Shown here one piece after another: positions 43,998-52,109 of a DNA stretch of 64,000 bases. The position numbers and the translations under genes are program-made. Under the pieces are notes generated by a model that was not told the DNA's origin, searched no databases, and worked only from the letters and a program-made list of their open reading frames with translations. The stretch lies in assembly GCF_003116815.1 (NCBI RefSeq), contig NZ_QDKQ01000026.1, positions 37,480 through 101,479 of the forward strand, read 5' to 3'. The stretch is from Caulobacter endophyticus (lineage in GTDB: Bacteria > Pseudomonadota > Alphaproteobacteria > Caulobacterales > Caulobacteraceae). Positions within the stretch are counted from its first letter, which is position 1. Every line of letters starts with the position of its first letter.

Positions 43998-44567
43998 TTA
44001 GAGGCCCGGCAGCTTAATCTTGCCCTGCTTGTCGCGGCTGATGATGATCGCGCCGCCGCCGGTCAGGGTCTTCAGGCGCGCCTCTTCGGCGGCCGCGTCG
44101 ACCGGCACCGGGGCCGTGGCGCCGGCTTCCGCCGCCGTCACCGCGCCAGCGGTCTTGTCGTCCTTGCGCCAGAACATGACCTTCTTGGCGAAGCTCTCGT
44201 CCTTGTGGGCCAGGTCGCCGTTCTCGTCGTCGACGACGAAGCGGATCAGCGGGTCGGCCTTGTCGACGCCGGCCTTGGAGACCAGCAGCTTCTCGCCGTC
44301 CGTACGGTTGGCGGCCAGGCTCTGGCCCAGCAGCGCCTGACGGGCGGCGCTTTCCGGCTGCAGTTCCTGCGGGCGCGGTTCGCCAGGCGCCGGCGGGCGC
44401 AGGCTGTAGTCGGGCGGAACGACGAGCGGAGCCTTGGTGACGACGCGGAACTCGTCGGGGACCACCTTGCTCATGCCCAGGGCCTTCGAGGCCGACTGGC
44501 AGCCGGCCAGACCGGTGGCGGCCACGGCGGCCAGCACGCTCAGGGTCGCAACCCGGTTGAACTTCAT
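43998..44567 (-). CDS. bamF: DUF3035 lipoprotein, BamF of the outer-membrane assembly complex
   Basis: A 189-residue lipoprotein with a signal and lipobox LAGC (Cys23). The conserved DUF3035 element VVPPDYSLRPPAPGEPRP (about 49-66) is the BamC-like motif described for BamF of Caulobacter. It should sit with BamA in the outer membrane during beta-barrel assembly. It lies next to lspA, which encodes the lipoprotein signal peptidase. Confidence 0.85.
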   Translation of the reverse strand: MKFNRVATLSVLAAVAATGLAGCQSASKALGMSKVVPDEFRVVTKAPLVVPPDYSLRPPAPGEPRPQELQPESAARQALLGQSLAANRTDGEKLLVSKAGVDKADPLIRFVVDDENGDLAHKDESFAKKVMFWRKDDKTAGAVTAAEAGATAPVPVDAAAEEARLKTLTGGGAIIISRDKQGKIKLPGL

Positions 44568-44693
44568 GAACCCATGCTCCAGCGGCCGCCCCCGGGGCCG
44601 AAAATCGGACGCCCTCGATACGACATCCGAAGGCGGGCGCCAATGTCCTTCGGATTTGTGGCCTTGCTTGGGCGCTAAGCCCTGGTTTGGCCC

Positions 44694-45203
44694 CTATTCC
44701 GTCTGGTGCGACAGCTTCTTCTCTTCACCGATGAAACTGTCCAGCAACAGGAAAGCGACACCGATCGAGATGCCCGAGTCGGCGACGTTGAACACCCACG
44801 GGAAATAGAGTCGCGACACGTCGATGAAGTCGACGACGTAGCCGTAGATCACCCGGTCGATCAGGTTGTTCCCGATCGCCCCGCCGATGATCATGCCCAG
44901 GCCCAGCGCCGTCAGCGGCCGAACGGCCTTGCGCGCCCAGACGCCCAGGCCGATCACCACCGCCGCCGAGAACACCGTCAGCAGCCAGCGGCCCCATTCG
45001 GCGTGGTCGCGCAACAGGCCAAAGCTCATGCCGTAGTTATGGACCATGGTCAGCTTGACCGGACCCAGCAGCGAGGCGCTGGAGCCCTGGGCCGAGCCCA
45101 GCAGGCCCAGCACCCAGAGCTTGGAGATCTGGTCGAGCACCACCGTCGCGACGGCGACGGCGTAGGCGGTCCAGCCCAGGCGGGTGATCTTCAAAGCGGC
45201 CAA
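44694..45203 (-). CDS. lspA: Lipoprotein signal peptidase (signal peptidase II)
   Basis: A 169-residue four-span aspartyl protease that cleaves prolipoprotein signal peptides. Catalytic aspartates are in NNLIDRVIYGYVVDF and FNVADSGISIG. The start is taken as TTG 45203 (AALKITRLGWTAY) because farther upstream the frame enters a palindromic repeat. It follows ileS, the classical ileS-lspA order, but the repeat separates the two. There is no ATG in the plausible region, so the start is uncertain. Confidence 0.9.
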   Translation of the reverse strand: MAALKITRLGWTAYAVAVATVVLDQISKLWVLGLLGSAQGSSASLLGPVKLTMVHNYGMSFGLLRDHAEWGRWLLTVFSAAVVIGLGVWARKAVRPLTALGLGMIIGGAIGNNLIDRVIYGYVVDFIDVSRLYFPWVFNVADSGISIGVAFLLLDSFIGEEKKLSHQTE

Positions 45204-45221
45204 GTGCGTTCCATCCCGATC

Positions 45222-45365
45222 TTCCTTCTCCCCTTGCGGGAGAAGGTGGCCTGCGCAGCAGGTCGGATGAGGGGTCGCACCGGCGGCGCCGTGCGCGGCT
45301 GACCGCGCCTTCAACCCCTCATCCGTCGCCTGCGGCGACACCTTCTCCCGCAAGGGGAGAAGGAA
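45222..45365. repeat. Large palindromic repeat between ileS and lspA
   Basis: The outer arms TTCCTTCTCCCCTTGCGGGA and TCCCGCAAGGGGAGAAGGAA, plus inner GGATGAGGGG and CCCCTCATCC, pair across about 144 bp. Each arm also carries its own short hairpin (CTCCCCTTGCGGGAG). It is of the same general class as the other intergenic elements here and sits inside the ileS-lspA operon, where it could attenuate lspA expression. Confidence 0.75.
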
Positions 45366-45379
45366 ACTAAATCGCGCCC

Positions 45380-48289
45380 TTAAGCCCGCGCCGCGTCCCA
45401 GAGGGCCACGGCTTCGGCGTCGCGAAGGCTAAGCTCCGGATAGCGGGGGTCGGTTCCCACTTCCGGCAGGATGCGCCACGAACGGGCGCACTTCTGGCCC
45501 TCGGCCCTGACCGGATCCACCGACACGCCCTTGACCTCGTCAATCGCGAACGCGCCGCCCTCGCCGGCGACCAGGGTCGCGGCGCTGGTGCGGAACACTT
45601 CGGCGGCGTCCAGCCCCTCGAACGCGGCCAGAAGATCGGCGTCGGCGATGTAAACCACCGGCGCAGCCTCAAGGGCCGAACCGATACGCTTTTCGCGTCG
45701 CTCCACCTCCAGGGCGCCGGTGACGACGCCCGTGACGGTCTCGACCTTGGCCCAGCGGGCGGCCTCGGCCTGGTTTTCCCAAGCGGCCGGCGTTTCCGGG
45801 ATCACGCGCAGGGCCACCGGGCCGGCTTCGGGGAACCGGGTCGTCCAGGCCTCTTCCATCGTGAAGCTGGCCAGCGGGGCCAGCCAGATGGTCAGACGGT
45901 CGAACACGTAGTCCAGCACGGTGCGATAGGCGCGGCGGCGCAGTGCCGTCGGCGCGTCGCAATAGAGGCTGTCCTTGCGGATGTCGAAGAACAGCGCCGA
46001 GAGATCGCCCTGGCAGAAGTCGACCAGCGGGCGGACCACGTCGCTGAAGCGATAGGTCTCATAGGCGGCCTTCACCTGGCCATCCAGCTCCCACAGGCGG
46101 TGCAGGATGAACTTCTCCAGCGGGGGGAACTCGGCATAGTCGCTGACCCGCTCTTCCTCGGTGAAGCCGGCCAGAGCGCCCAGCAGGTAGCGCATGGTGT
46201 TGCGCAGCTTGCGATAGGCGTCGGTCGTGGTGGCCAGGATCGTCTTGCCGATCCGTTGGTCCTCCGAATAGTCGACCATGGCCGCCCACAGCCGCAGGAT
46301 CTCGGCGCCGGACTCCTTGGTGATGGCCTGGGGCTCGATCGTGTTGCCCTTGGACTTGCTCATCTTCTCGCCGTTCTCGTCCATGGTGAAGCCATGGGTC
46401 AGGACGGCCTTGTAGGGCGCGCGGCCGCGCGAGCCGCAGCCTTCGAGCAGGCTGGACTGGAACCAGCCGCGGTGCTGGTCGGAGCCTTCCAGGTAGAGGT
46501 CGGCCGGCCAGGCGCTGTCCTCGCGCCCCTCGATGGTGAAGGCGTGAGTGCAGCCGCTGTCGAACCAGACGTCGAGGATATCGACGACCTTTTCGTACTG
46601 GCCCGGGTCGTGGTTACCCAGGAAGTCGGCGTCGGGGCGGGTGAACCAGGCGTCGGCGCCGCCCTCCTTGATGGCGGCCAGGATGCGGGCGTTGACGTCG
46701 GCGTCCACCAGCGGGTGACCGGTGTGCTTGTCGACGAACATCGCCAGCGGCGTGCCCCAGTTGCGCTGGCGGCTGATCAGCCAGTCGGGACGCGTCTCGA
46801 CCATCGCGCCGATGCGGTTGCGGCCTGCGTCGGGATGGAAGGCGGTATCGGCGATGGCCTGGACAGCCGTCTCGCGCAGGGTCTTGCCGCCCAGGCTTTC
46901 GACCTCGTGGTCCATGCGGATGAACCACTGCGGGGTGTTGCGGAAGATCACCGGAGCCTTCGAGCGCCAGCTGTGCGGATAGCTGTGCGAGACGCGGCCG
47001 CGCGCCAGCAGGTTTCCAGCCTCGATCAGCTTGTCCATGACCGCGCCGTTGGCGGGGCCGAACTTGCCGATCTTCTTGCCCTCGGTCTCCAGCACCTTGA
47101 GGCCGGCGAACAAAGCGACCGACGGATAATAGGCGCCGTCCGGGTCGACGGTGTCGGGGATCTCGCGATGACCGTGGGCCAGCCAGACCTGATAGTCGTC
47201 GGCGCCATGGCCCGGCGCGGTGTGAACGAAGCCGGTGCCCGCGTCGTCGGTCACGTGGTCGCCGGCCAGCAGCGGCACGGCGAAGCCGTAGTGGCTGTCG
47301 AGGTCGGCCAGCGGGTGCGCCAGCACCATGCCCTCGCAGTCGACGCTCTCGATCTTCTCGAAAGCGGCGACCTTGGCGGCCTTGAAGACCTCCTCGGCCA
47401 GCTTTTCGGCCACGATCAGGCGATCGCCCGGCTTAGCCCAGGGCTCGAACTCCAGACCTTCCTCCAGCGCCTTCACCTCGAAGACCGCGTAGGGGATATC
47501 GGGATTGTAGGAGACCGCTCGGTTGGCCGGGATCGTCCAGGGCGTGGTCGTCCAGATCACCAGCTTGGCGCCTTGGGTCGCGTCCGAGCCCTCGACGACC
47601 GGGAACTTCACCCACACCGTCGGCGAGACATGGTCGTGATACTCGATCTCGGCCTCGGCCAGGGCCGTACGCTCGACCGGGCTCCACATCACCGGCTTGG
47701 AGCCGCGATAGAGCTGGCCGCTCAGGGCGAAGCGGTGGAATTCCTCGACGATCTTGGCTTCCGAGGCGAAGTCCATGGTGGCGTAGCGGTTCCACCAGTC
47801 GCCCAGCACGCCCAGGCGCTGGAACTCGACCTTCTGGGCCTCGATCCAGCCGGCGGCGTAGGCGCGGCACTCGCGGCGGAACTCCTCGGCCGGGACCTCG
47901 TCCTTGCGGCGGCCCTGGCTGCGGAACTTCTCCTCGATCTTCCACTCGATCGGCAGGCCGTGGCAGTCCCAGCCCGGCACGTAGTCGACGTCGTAGCCCA
48001 GCGCGAAGCGCGAGCGGACCACGAAGTCCTTCAGCGTCTTGTTCAGCGCGTGGCCGATATGGATCGCGCCGTTGGCGTAGGGCGGACCGTCGTGCAGCAC
48101 GAACAGCGGGGCGCCGTCGGCCTGGCGCCTGGCGCGGACGGCGCCGTAGAGGCCCTTGTCGGACAGGGCCGCCCAGCCCTCCAGGATCTCGGGCTCCTTC
48201 TTGGGCAGGCCCGCGCGCATCGGGAACGGCGTGTCGGGAAGAAAGACGGTTTCGCGGTAGTCGCGGGCGGGCGCGGCGTCATCGGCCAT
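45380..48289 (-). CDS. ileS: Isoleucyl-tRNA synthetase
   Basis: A 969-residue class I synthetase. The HIGH motif is in PYANGAIHIGHALNK (about 70-84), CP1 editing-domain motifs are present, KMSKSKGNT is near 641, and an anticodon-binding domain follows. The C-terminal zinc-ribbon region retains only one cysteine (KCARSWRILPEVG) instead of four, so the C-terminal zinc site is lost. It is followed by lspA. Confidence 0.97.
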   Translation of the reverse strand: MADDAAPARDYRETVFLPDTPFPMRAGLPKKEPEILEGWAALSDKGLYGAVRARRQADGAPLFVLHDGPPYANGAIHIGHALNKTLKDFVVRSRFALGYDVDYVPGWDCHGLPIEWKIEEKFRSQGRRKDEVPAEEFRRECRAYAAGWIEAQKVEFQRLGVLGDWWNRYATMDFASEAKIVEEFHRFALSGQLYRGSKPVMWSPVERTALAEAEIEYHDHVSPTVWVKFPVVEGSDATQGAKLVIWTTTPWTIPANRAVSYNPDIPYAVFEVKALEEGLEFEPWAKPGDRLIVAEKLAEEVFKAAKVAAFEKIESVDCEGMVLAHPLADLDSHYGFAVPLLAGDHVTDDAGTGFVHTAPGHGADDYQVWLAHGHREIPDTVDPDGAYYPSVALFAGLKVLETEGKKIGKFGPANGAVMDKLIEAGNLLARGRVSHSYPHSWRSKAPVIFRNTPQWFIRMDHEVESLGGKTLRETAVQAIADTAFHPDAGRNRIGAMVETRPDWLISRQRNWGTPLAMFVDKHTGHPLVDADVNARILAAIKEGGADAWFTRPDADFLGNHDPGQYEKVVDILDVWFDSGCTHAFTIEGREDSAWPADLYLEGSDQHRGWFQSSLLEGCGSRGRAPYKAVLTHGFTMDENGEKMSKSKGNTIEPQAITKESGAEILRLWAAMVDYSEDQRIGKTILATTTDAYRKLRNTMRYLLGALAGFTEEERVSDYAEFPPLEKFILHRLWELDGQVKAAYETYRFSDVVRPLVDFCQGDLSALFFDIRKDSLYCDAPTALRRRAYRTVLDYVFDRLTIWLAPLASFTMEEAWTTRFPEAGPVALRVIPETPAAWENQAEAARWAKVETVTGVVTGALEVERREKRIGSALEAAPVVYIADADLLAAFEGLDAAEVFRTSAATLVAGEGGAFAIDEVKGVSVDPVRAEGQKCARSWRILPEVGTDPRYPELSLRDAEAVALWDAARA

Positions 48290-48460
48290 GGGAAGGCTAT
48301 CCAGCTCTGGAATGTCGGGAGAGGGGCGGGTGAACCCGGCGCGCGCTGGAGGTCTCGTCCTGCGGCGTCACGCCGGGCGGATAATTCGCGCGATCTTCCG
48401 AACGAAACTCATGGAGCGAGGGGATAGCAGAGCGGGCGCGGCCCGCAAAGGGGAAGCCGC

Positions 48461-48497
48461 AAAAGGAAACGGCCGCCTCGGTTTCCCGAAGCGGCCG
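48461..48497 (-). terminator. Terminator of the yebC gene
   Basis: On the minus strand CGGCCGCTTCGG and CCGAGGCGGCCG form a 12-bp stem with one mismatch around a GAAA loop, followed by TTTCCTTTT. It is 23 bp past the yebC stop. Confidence 0.75.
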
Positions 48498-48519
48498 CCC
48501 TGTCGTCGATGCTCGAAGA

Positions 48520-49275
48520 TCAGCCCAGCTTCGCCAGCTCTTCTTCGCTGATGTCGGCGCTGGAATAGACGTTCTGGACGTCGTCGTCCTCGTCCAGGGC
48601 GTCCAGCAGCTTCATCAGGGTGGCGACGCTGTCGCCGGTGACCTCGTTCAGCAGCTTCGGCTTCCAGACGATCTTGGTCGAGGAGGCTTCGCCGAACTTG
48701 GCTTCCAGGGCCGACGACACTTCGTTGAGGTCCTCGAAGGCGGTGTAGACGGTGTGGCCCGAGCCCTCTTCGCCCATATCGCTCTCGACGTCCTGGGCGC
48801 CGGCCTCGATGGCGGCTTCCATCATGTCGTCTTCGCTGGCCTTGGCGGCCGGATACTCGATCTGGCCCAGGCGGTCGAAGTTGAAGGTCACCGAGCCGGT
48901 GGCGCCCAGATTGCCGCCGTACTTGGAAAACAGCGAGCGGACGTTCGACGCCGCGCGGTTCTTGTTGTCGGTCAGAACTTCGACGATCACGCCGACGCCG
49001 CCGGGGCCCATGCCCTCGTAGCGGATCTCGGTGTAGTCGGCCGCGTCGCCCATCTGCGACTTCTTGATGGCGCGCTCGATGACGTCCTTGGGCAGGCTTT
49101 CGGCCTTGGCGTTGTTCACGGCCAGGCGCAGGCGCGGGTTCATGGCCGGGTCGGGCAGGCCCGTCTTGGCCGCCACGGTGATTTCACGCGACAGCTTGGA
49201 GAACAGCTTGGAGCGCGCGGCGTCGGCGCGGCCCTTGCGGTGCATGATGTTCTTGAATTTCGAGTGGCCGGCCAT
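48520..49275 (-). CDS. YebC/PmpR-family regulator
   Basis: A 251-residue YebC protein. The signature start is [20 protein letters not shown]; it continues with [42 protein letters not shown] and the C-terminal [20 protein letters not shown]. The family acts as a DNA-binding regulator and, in some members, helps ribosomes translate proline-rich stretches. It is transcribed alone, with its own terminator. Confidence 0.93.
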   Translation of the reverse strand: MAGHSKFKNIMHRKGRADAARSKLFSKLSREITVAAKTGLPDPAMNPRLRLAVNNAKAESLPKDVIERAIKKSQMGDAADYTEIRYEGMGPGGVGVIVEVLTDNKNRAASNVRSLFSKYGGNLGATGSVTFNFDRLGQIEYPAAKASEDDMMEAAIEAGAQDVESDMGEEGSGHTVYTAFEDLNEVSSALEAKFGEASSTKIVWKPKLLNEVTGDSVATLMKLLDALDEDDDVQNVYSSADISEEELAKLG

Positions 49276-49394
49276 TCGGAGGCTCTTCTCTGATCTGACG
49301 ATGGAATGGGTTGGCGGCGCTTCTACCGCCTGGAGATGCATCTTGTCACCCCAGGCGGCGCTCGCGTCGCGCCCATTCCATCGTTGAAGCGCGA

Positions 49395-49811
49395 TCAGGC
49401 GACCTTCAGCTCCACCACCACGTTGCCGCGGGTGGCCTTGGAGTAGGGGCACACCAGGTGGGCCTTGTGCAGCAGGTCCTCGGCCACGGCGCGGTCGACC
49501 TCGGGAGCGTTGAGGGTCAGGCGCACGCCGATGTGGAAGCTGACGTCGTCCTTGATGAGGTCGACCTCGCTGTCGAGGCTGTGCTCGCCCAGCTTGACGT
49601 TCTGATTGCGGGCGACCAGGCCCAGCGCCCCGAGGAAGCAGGCCGCATAGCCGGCGGCGAACAGCTGCTCGGGATTGGTGCCCTCGCCGTTGCCGCCCAG
49701 CGACTTGGGATAGCCCAGTTGCACGTCCAGGTGACCATCGTCGGTCTTGGCGGTTCCCTGGCGCCCGCCCACGGCGTGAGCCTTGGCGGTGTAGACGGCG
49801 GTATCGGTCAT
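49395..49811 (-). CDS. ohr: Organic hydroperoxide resistance protein (Ohr)
   Basis: A 138-residue OsmC/Ohr-family peroxidase. The two redox cysteines are in [10 protein letters not shown] (near 58) and [15 protein letters not shown] (near 123), and the family motif [14 protein letters not shown] is intact. It reduces organic hydroperoxides using lipoyl thiols. The usual ohrR repressor gene is not adjacent. Confidence 0.93.
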   Translation of the reverse strand: MTDTAVYTAKAHAVGGRQGTAKTDDGHLDVQLGYPKSLGGNGEGTNPEQLFAAGYAACFLGALGLVARNQNVKLGEHSLDSEVDLIKDDVSFHIGVRLTLNAPEVDRAVAEDLLHKAHLVCPYSKATRGNVVVELKVA

Positions 49812-49887
49812 TGAGGGCTCCTGTGCTTGCCTCGGAAGGAGGTTGGGCCGGAGATCGTGACGGATGCAAGCGTGAGTGGATTGTATG

Positions 49888-49948
49888 GATTTGCCCCTCT
49901 CCCGGAGGGAGAGGGAGGGACCCATGCGCAGCATGGGAGGGTGAGGGG
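49888..49948. repeat. Palindromic repeat, left flank of the DUF559 gene
   Basis: CCCTCTCCCGGAGGGAGAGG, then ACCCATGCGCAGCATGGGAG and GTGAGGGGT. It is the same element as 50353-50413 in inverted orientation. The two flank the DUF559 gene on both sides. Confidence 0.75.
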
Positions 49949-50286
49949 TCACGCCTTCAGCCGGAGCGCCGCGCCGATAGCCAGCAGCACCTCGCCAGGG
50001 TCGGTCAGGACGAACTCATTGCCGAAGCGCAGCACGCGATAACCACAGCGCTGGAGAGCCACGGTCCGCTCCATGTCGTGAAGCTCGCGATCTTCGTGGG
50101 AAGCCCCATCGAGCTCCACGATCAGGTTCGCATCACGACAGACAAAATCAGCGAAGTACCGATCGATCGGCATCTGGCGACGGAACTTGAACCCGCCCAG
50201 GCGGCGACCACGCAACAGCGCCCAGAGCTTTTCCTCGGCGAGGGTCTGGGCGCGGCGCAGGCGGCGGCGTTGGCGAGCTTGTCCAT
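49949..50286 (-). pseudogene. DUF559 (Vsr-like) endonuclease with a probable N-terminal frameshift
   Basis: The frame ending at 49949 has all DUF559 landmarks: RRLRRAQTLAEEKLWALLRG, LGGFKFRRQMPIDRYFADFV, LIVELDGASHEDR and RVLRFGNEFVL. The only ATG nearby (50286, MDKLANA) is one base out of frame with it. Adding one C after AACGCC would give MDKLANARRLRRAQT, the expected start. A TTG at 50320 would keep the frame open without a lesion, so this may instead be a complete gene. DUF559 proteins have a restriction-endonuclease/Vsr fold; role unknown. Confidence 0.6.
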
Positions 50287-50352
50287 GACGCCAGCTTGAG
50301 GGGCGACATGAAGACAGCAAGCAGAGGAATCGGGGTTTTCGCGGTTGGCGGC

Positions 50353-50413
50353 GTCACCCCTCACCCTCCCACCGCTTCGCGGCGGGCCCCTCCCTCTCCC
50401 CTCCGGGAGAGGG
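50353..50413. repeat. Palindromic repeat, right flank of the DUF559 gene
   Basis: The complement reads CCCTCTCCCGGAGGGGAGAG, then GGCCCGCCGCGAAGCGGTGG and GAGGGTGAGGGGTGACGCC, matching 49888-49948 except in the central hairpin. It lies in inverted orientation to it across the DUF559 gene. Confidence 0.75.
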
Positions 50414-50416
50414 TTT

Positions 50417-51238
50417 CTAGACCTGCGGAATGCTCTGCTTCAGCCGCCCGCCGACCCGGATCGGCTCGACGCGGACGGCCAGACCCGTGCGGTCGTCGGT
50501 CTCGACGAACACGCCGCAGACCGTGGCCGGGCCGCTGGCGGGCTGGTAGCGGCCGCCGCTGATCTTGGTGGTGAAGCGCCGCAGGGGCTCTTCCTTCTGG
50601 TTGCCGATGACGCTGTCGTAGTCGGCGCAGGCGCCCGCGTCGGTCTGGTAGGCGGTGCCGCCCGTCAGGATCTGGCAGTCGGCGGTCGGCACGTGGGTGT
50701 GAGTGCCCACCACCAGGCTGGCGCGGCCGTCGCAATAGTGACCCATGGCCATCTTCTCGGAGGTGGCCTCGCAGTGCATGTCGACGATCACCGCATCGGC
50801 GACCTGGCCCAGCGGCGCCTTGTCGAGTTCGCGGTCGGCGGCGGCGAACGGATCGTCCATCGCGTCCATGTGCACCCGGCCCAGCAGATTCACGACAAAT
50901 ACGGTCTTGCCGCTGTCGGTCTGGAAAAGGTGGCTGCCGCGGCCCGGGGCGTCGGACAGGACCGGATAGTTGGCCGGACGGATCAGGCGCGGCTCGCGCA
51001 CGATATAGGTCAGGGCCTCGCGCTGGTCCCAGCTGTGGTTGCCCAGCGTCAGGCAGTCGGCCCCGGCGTCGAACAGCTCGCGCGCGGTGTTCTCGGTGAT
51101 GCCGAAGCCGGCGGCGGCGTTCTCGGCGTTGATGATGACGAACTCAAGGCCCAGTTGGCGACGGAGGCCCGGCAGGTGGTCGGCCAGGCCGTCGCGGCCC
51201 GACTTGCCGACGACGTCGCCGAAGAAAGCAAAACGCAT
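50417..51238 (-). CDS. TIGR00282/YmdB-family metallophosphoesterase
   Basis: A 273-residue calcineurin-like phosphoesterase with motifs FFGDVVGKSGR, NAENAAAGFGIT, TLGNHSWDQ, DMHCEATSEK and GTHTHVPTADCQI. Relatives such as B. subtilis YmdB hydrolyse 2',3'-cyclic nucleotides and affect biofilm and sporulation choices. It is co-directional with the folate ligase gene just upstream (6-bp gap), so they form an operon. Confidence 0.92.
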   Translation of the reverse strand: MRFAFFGDVVGKSGRDGLADHLPGLRRQLGLEFVIINAENAAAGFGITENTARELFDAGADCLTLGNHSWDQREALTYIVREPRLIRPANYPVLSDAPGRGSHLFQTDSGKTVFVVNLLGRVHMDAMDDPFAAADRELDKAPLGQVADAVIVDMHCEATSEKMAMGHYCDGRASLVVGTHTHVPTADCQILTGGTAYQTDAGACADYDSVIGNQKEEPLRRFTTKISGGRYQPASGPATVCGVFVETDDRTGLAVRVEPIRVGGRLKQSIPQV

Positions 51239-51244
51239 GATCGA

Positions 51245-51859
51245 TCAGTCCTTTCGGACCTCGATATACTCGTTTTCGGTCAAGATCGCGTCCAATCGTT
51301 GATCGTGTCGTTCGTCGGGCAGGCCATGGGTCTCCTGGCCCTTGTAGGCGAGGCCCAGGACGAAGACCTCCTTGCGACCGCGCAGGGCCTCCAGCGCCCG
51401 GTCGTAATAGCCCCCGCCCTGCCCCAGACGCCGGCCCTCGCGATCCCAGGCCAGAAGCGGCGTGATCACCAGGTCGGGCTGAACGACGGCTTTTTCGGCG
51501 ATCGGCGCGACCAGGCCGATCGCGTCGCGGGCCAGGGGCTCCCCCGGGGTCCAGGCGCGAAAGACCATCCGCCCGCCCTTGCCGTGCGGATCGGCGCCCT
51601 CGACGCTGGGCAGGGCCAGCGACCAGCCCTGCTCGGCCATCCAGTCGGCCAGGGCGCGGGCGGAAACCTCCGAGCCCAGACCGTGATAGAGCGCGGCGAC
51701 CTTGCCTTTCGGATCCGGGAAACGCGCCGACAACGGCTCGCGCGCCACGTCCACCGCCATCCAGTCGGCTTCGGGGTGTTCAAGGGCCAGTTGCTTGCGG
51801 CGATTGCGCACGAAGACGCGCAGGGCGGCCTTGGCGGCGGCGGGATCGGCGATGGTCAT
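51245..51859 (-). CDS. 5-formyltetrahydrofolate cyclo-ligase
   Basis: A 204-residue ATP-dependent enzyme that converts 5-formyl-THF to methenyl-THF. The family motifs GRRLGQGGGYYDRALE (near 138-153) and DERHDQRLDAILTE near the C-terminus are present. ATG 51859 has AAGG upstream; a GTG one codon earlier is an alternative. It lies directly downstream of a 6S RNA gene, the conserved ssrS-ygfA order. Confidence 0.92.
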   Translation of the reverse strand: MTIADPAAAKAALRVFVRNRRKQLALEHPEADWMAVDVAREPLSARFPDPKGKVAALYHGLGSEVSARALADWMAEQGWSLALPSVEGADPHGKGGRMVFRAWTPGEPLARDAIGLVAPIAEKAVVQPDLVITPLLAWDREGRRLGQGGGYYDRALEALRGRKEVFVLGLAYKGQETHGLPDERHDQRLDAILTENEYIEVRKD

Positions 51860-51914
51860 CACGACCTTCTAGCCGAACGACGGGCATAAAGGGAAAGGGT
51901 GGCGGCGCCGCGAA

Positions 51915-52065
51915 GAACCGTGAAGACGTTTCAATCCACTCGAACCTGTTAGATACAGGTGGGCTCCGTGTTCCCGCAGCCACGGCCACGGGAGGGAACA
52001 GATCCCGATAGAGAGATTAAGGTCCCTGGGATTAGAAATCTTCGACGAGAGCCGCAGCACGACCC
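51915..52065 (-). ncRNA. ssrS: 6S RNA (approximate ends)
   Basis: The minus strand shows a 6S-like fold. A closing stem pairs TTCTAATCC (plus 52029-52037) with GGATTGAA (plus 51930-51937), extended by GAAGA..TTTC with GAAA..TCTTC. The interior contains GGGATCTGTTCCCTCCCGTG and GCGGGAACACGGAGC, with a terminal-side hairpin ACCTGT-ATCTA-ACAGGT. 6S RNA binds the housekeeping RNA polymerase holoenzyme. The call rests on fold plus the downstream folate ligase gene; exact ends are not determined. Confidence 0.75.
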
Positions 52066-52109
52066 GCCGCCTGACAAGATAGGGGTTCGGAGGCTTCGGC
52101 GATAGGGCC

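Noticed and set aside
46100..48427. Long plus-strand open frame opposite ileS
   Set aside because: Antisense shadow of ileS with no recognisable domain.
50417..51889. Plus-strand open frame over the phosphoesterase and folate ligase genes
   Set aside because: Both minus-strand genes are complete with all motifs; the plus frame has no domain.
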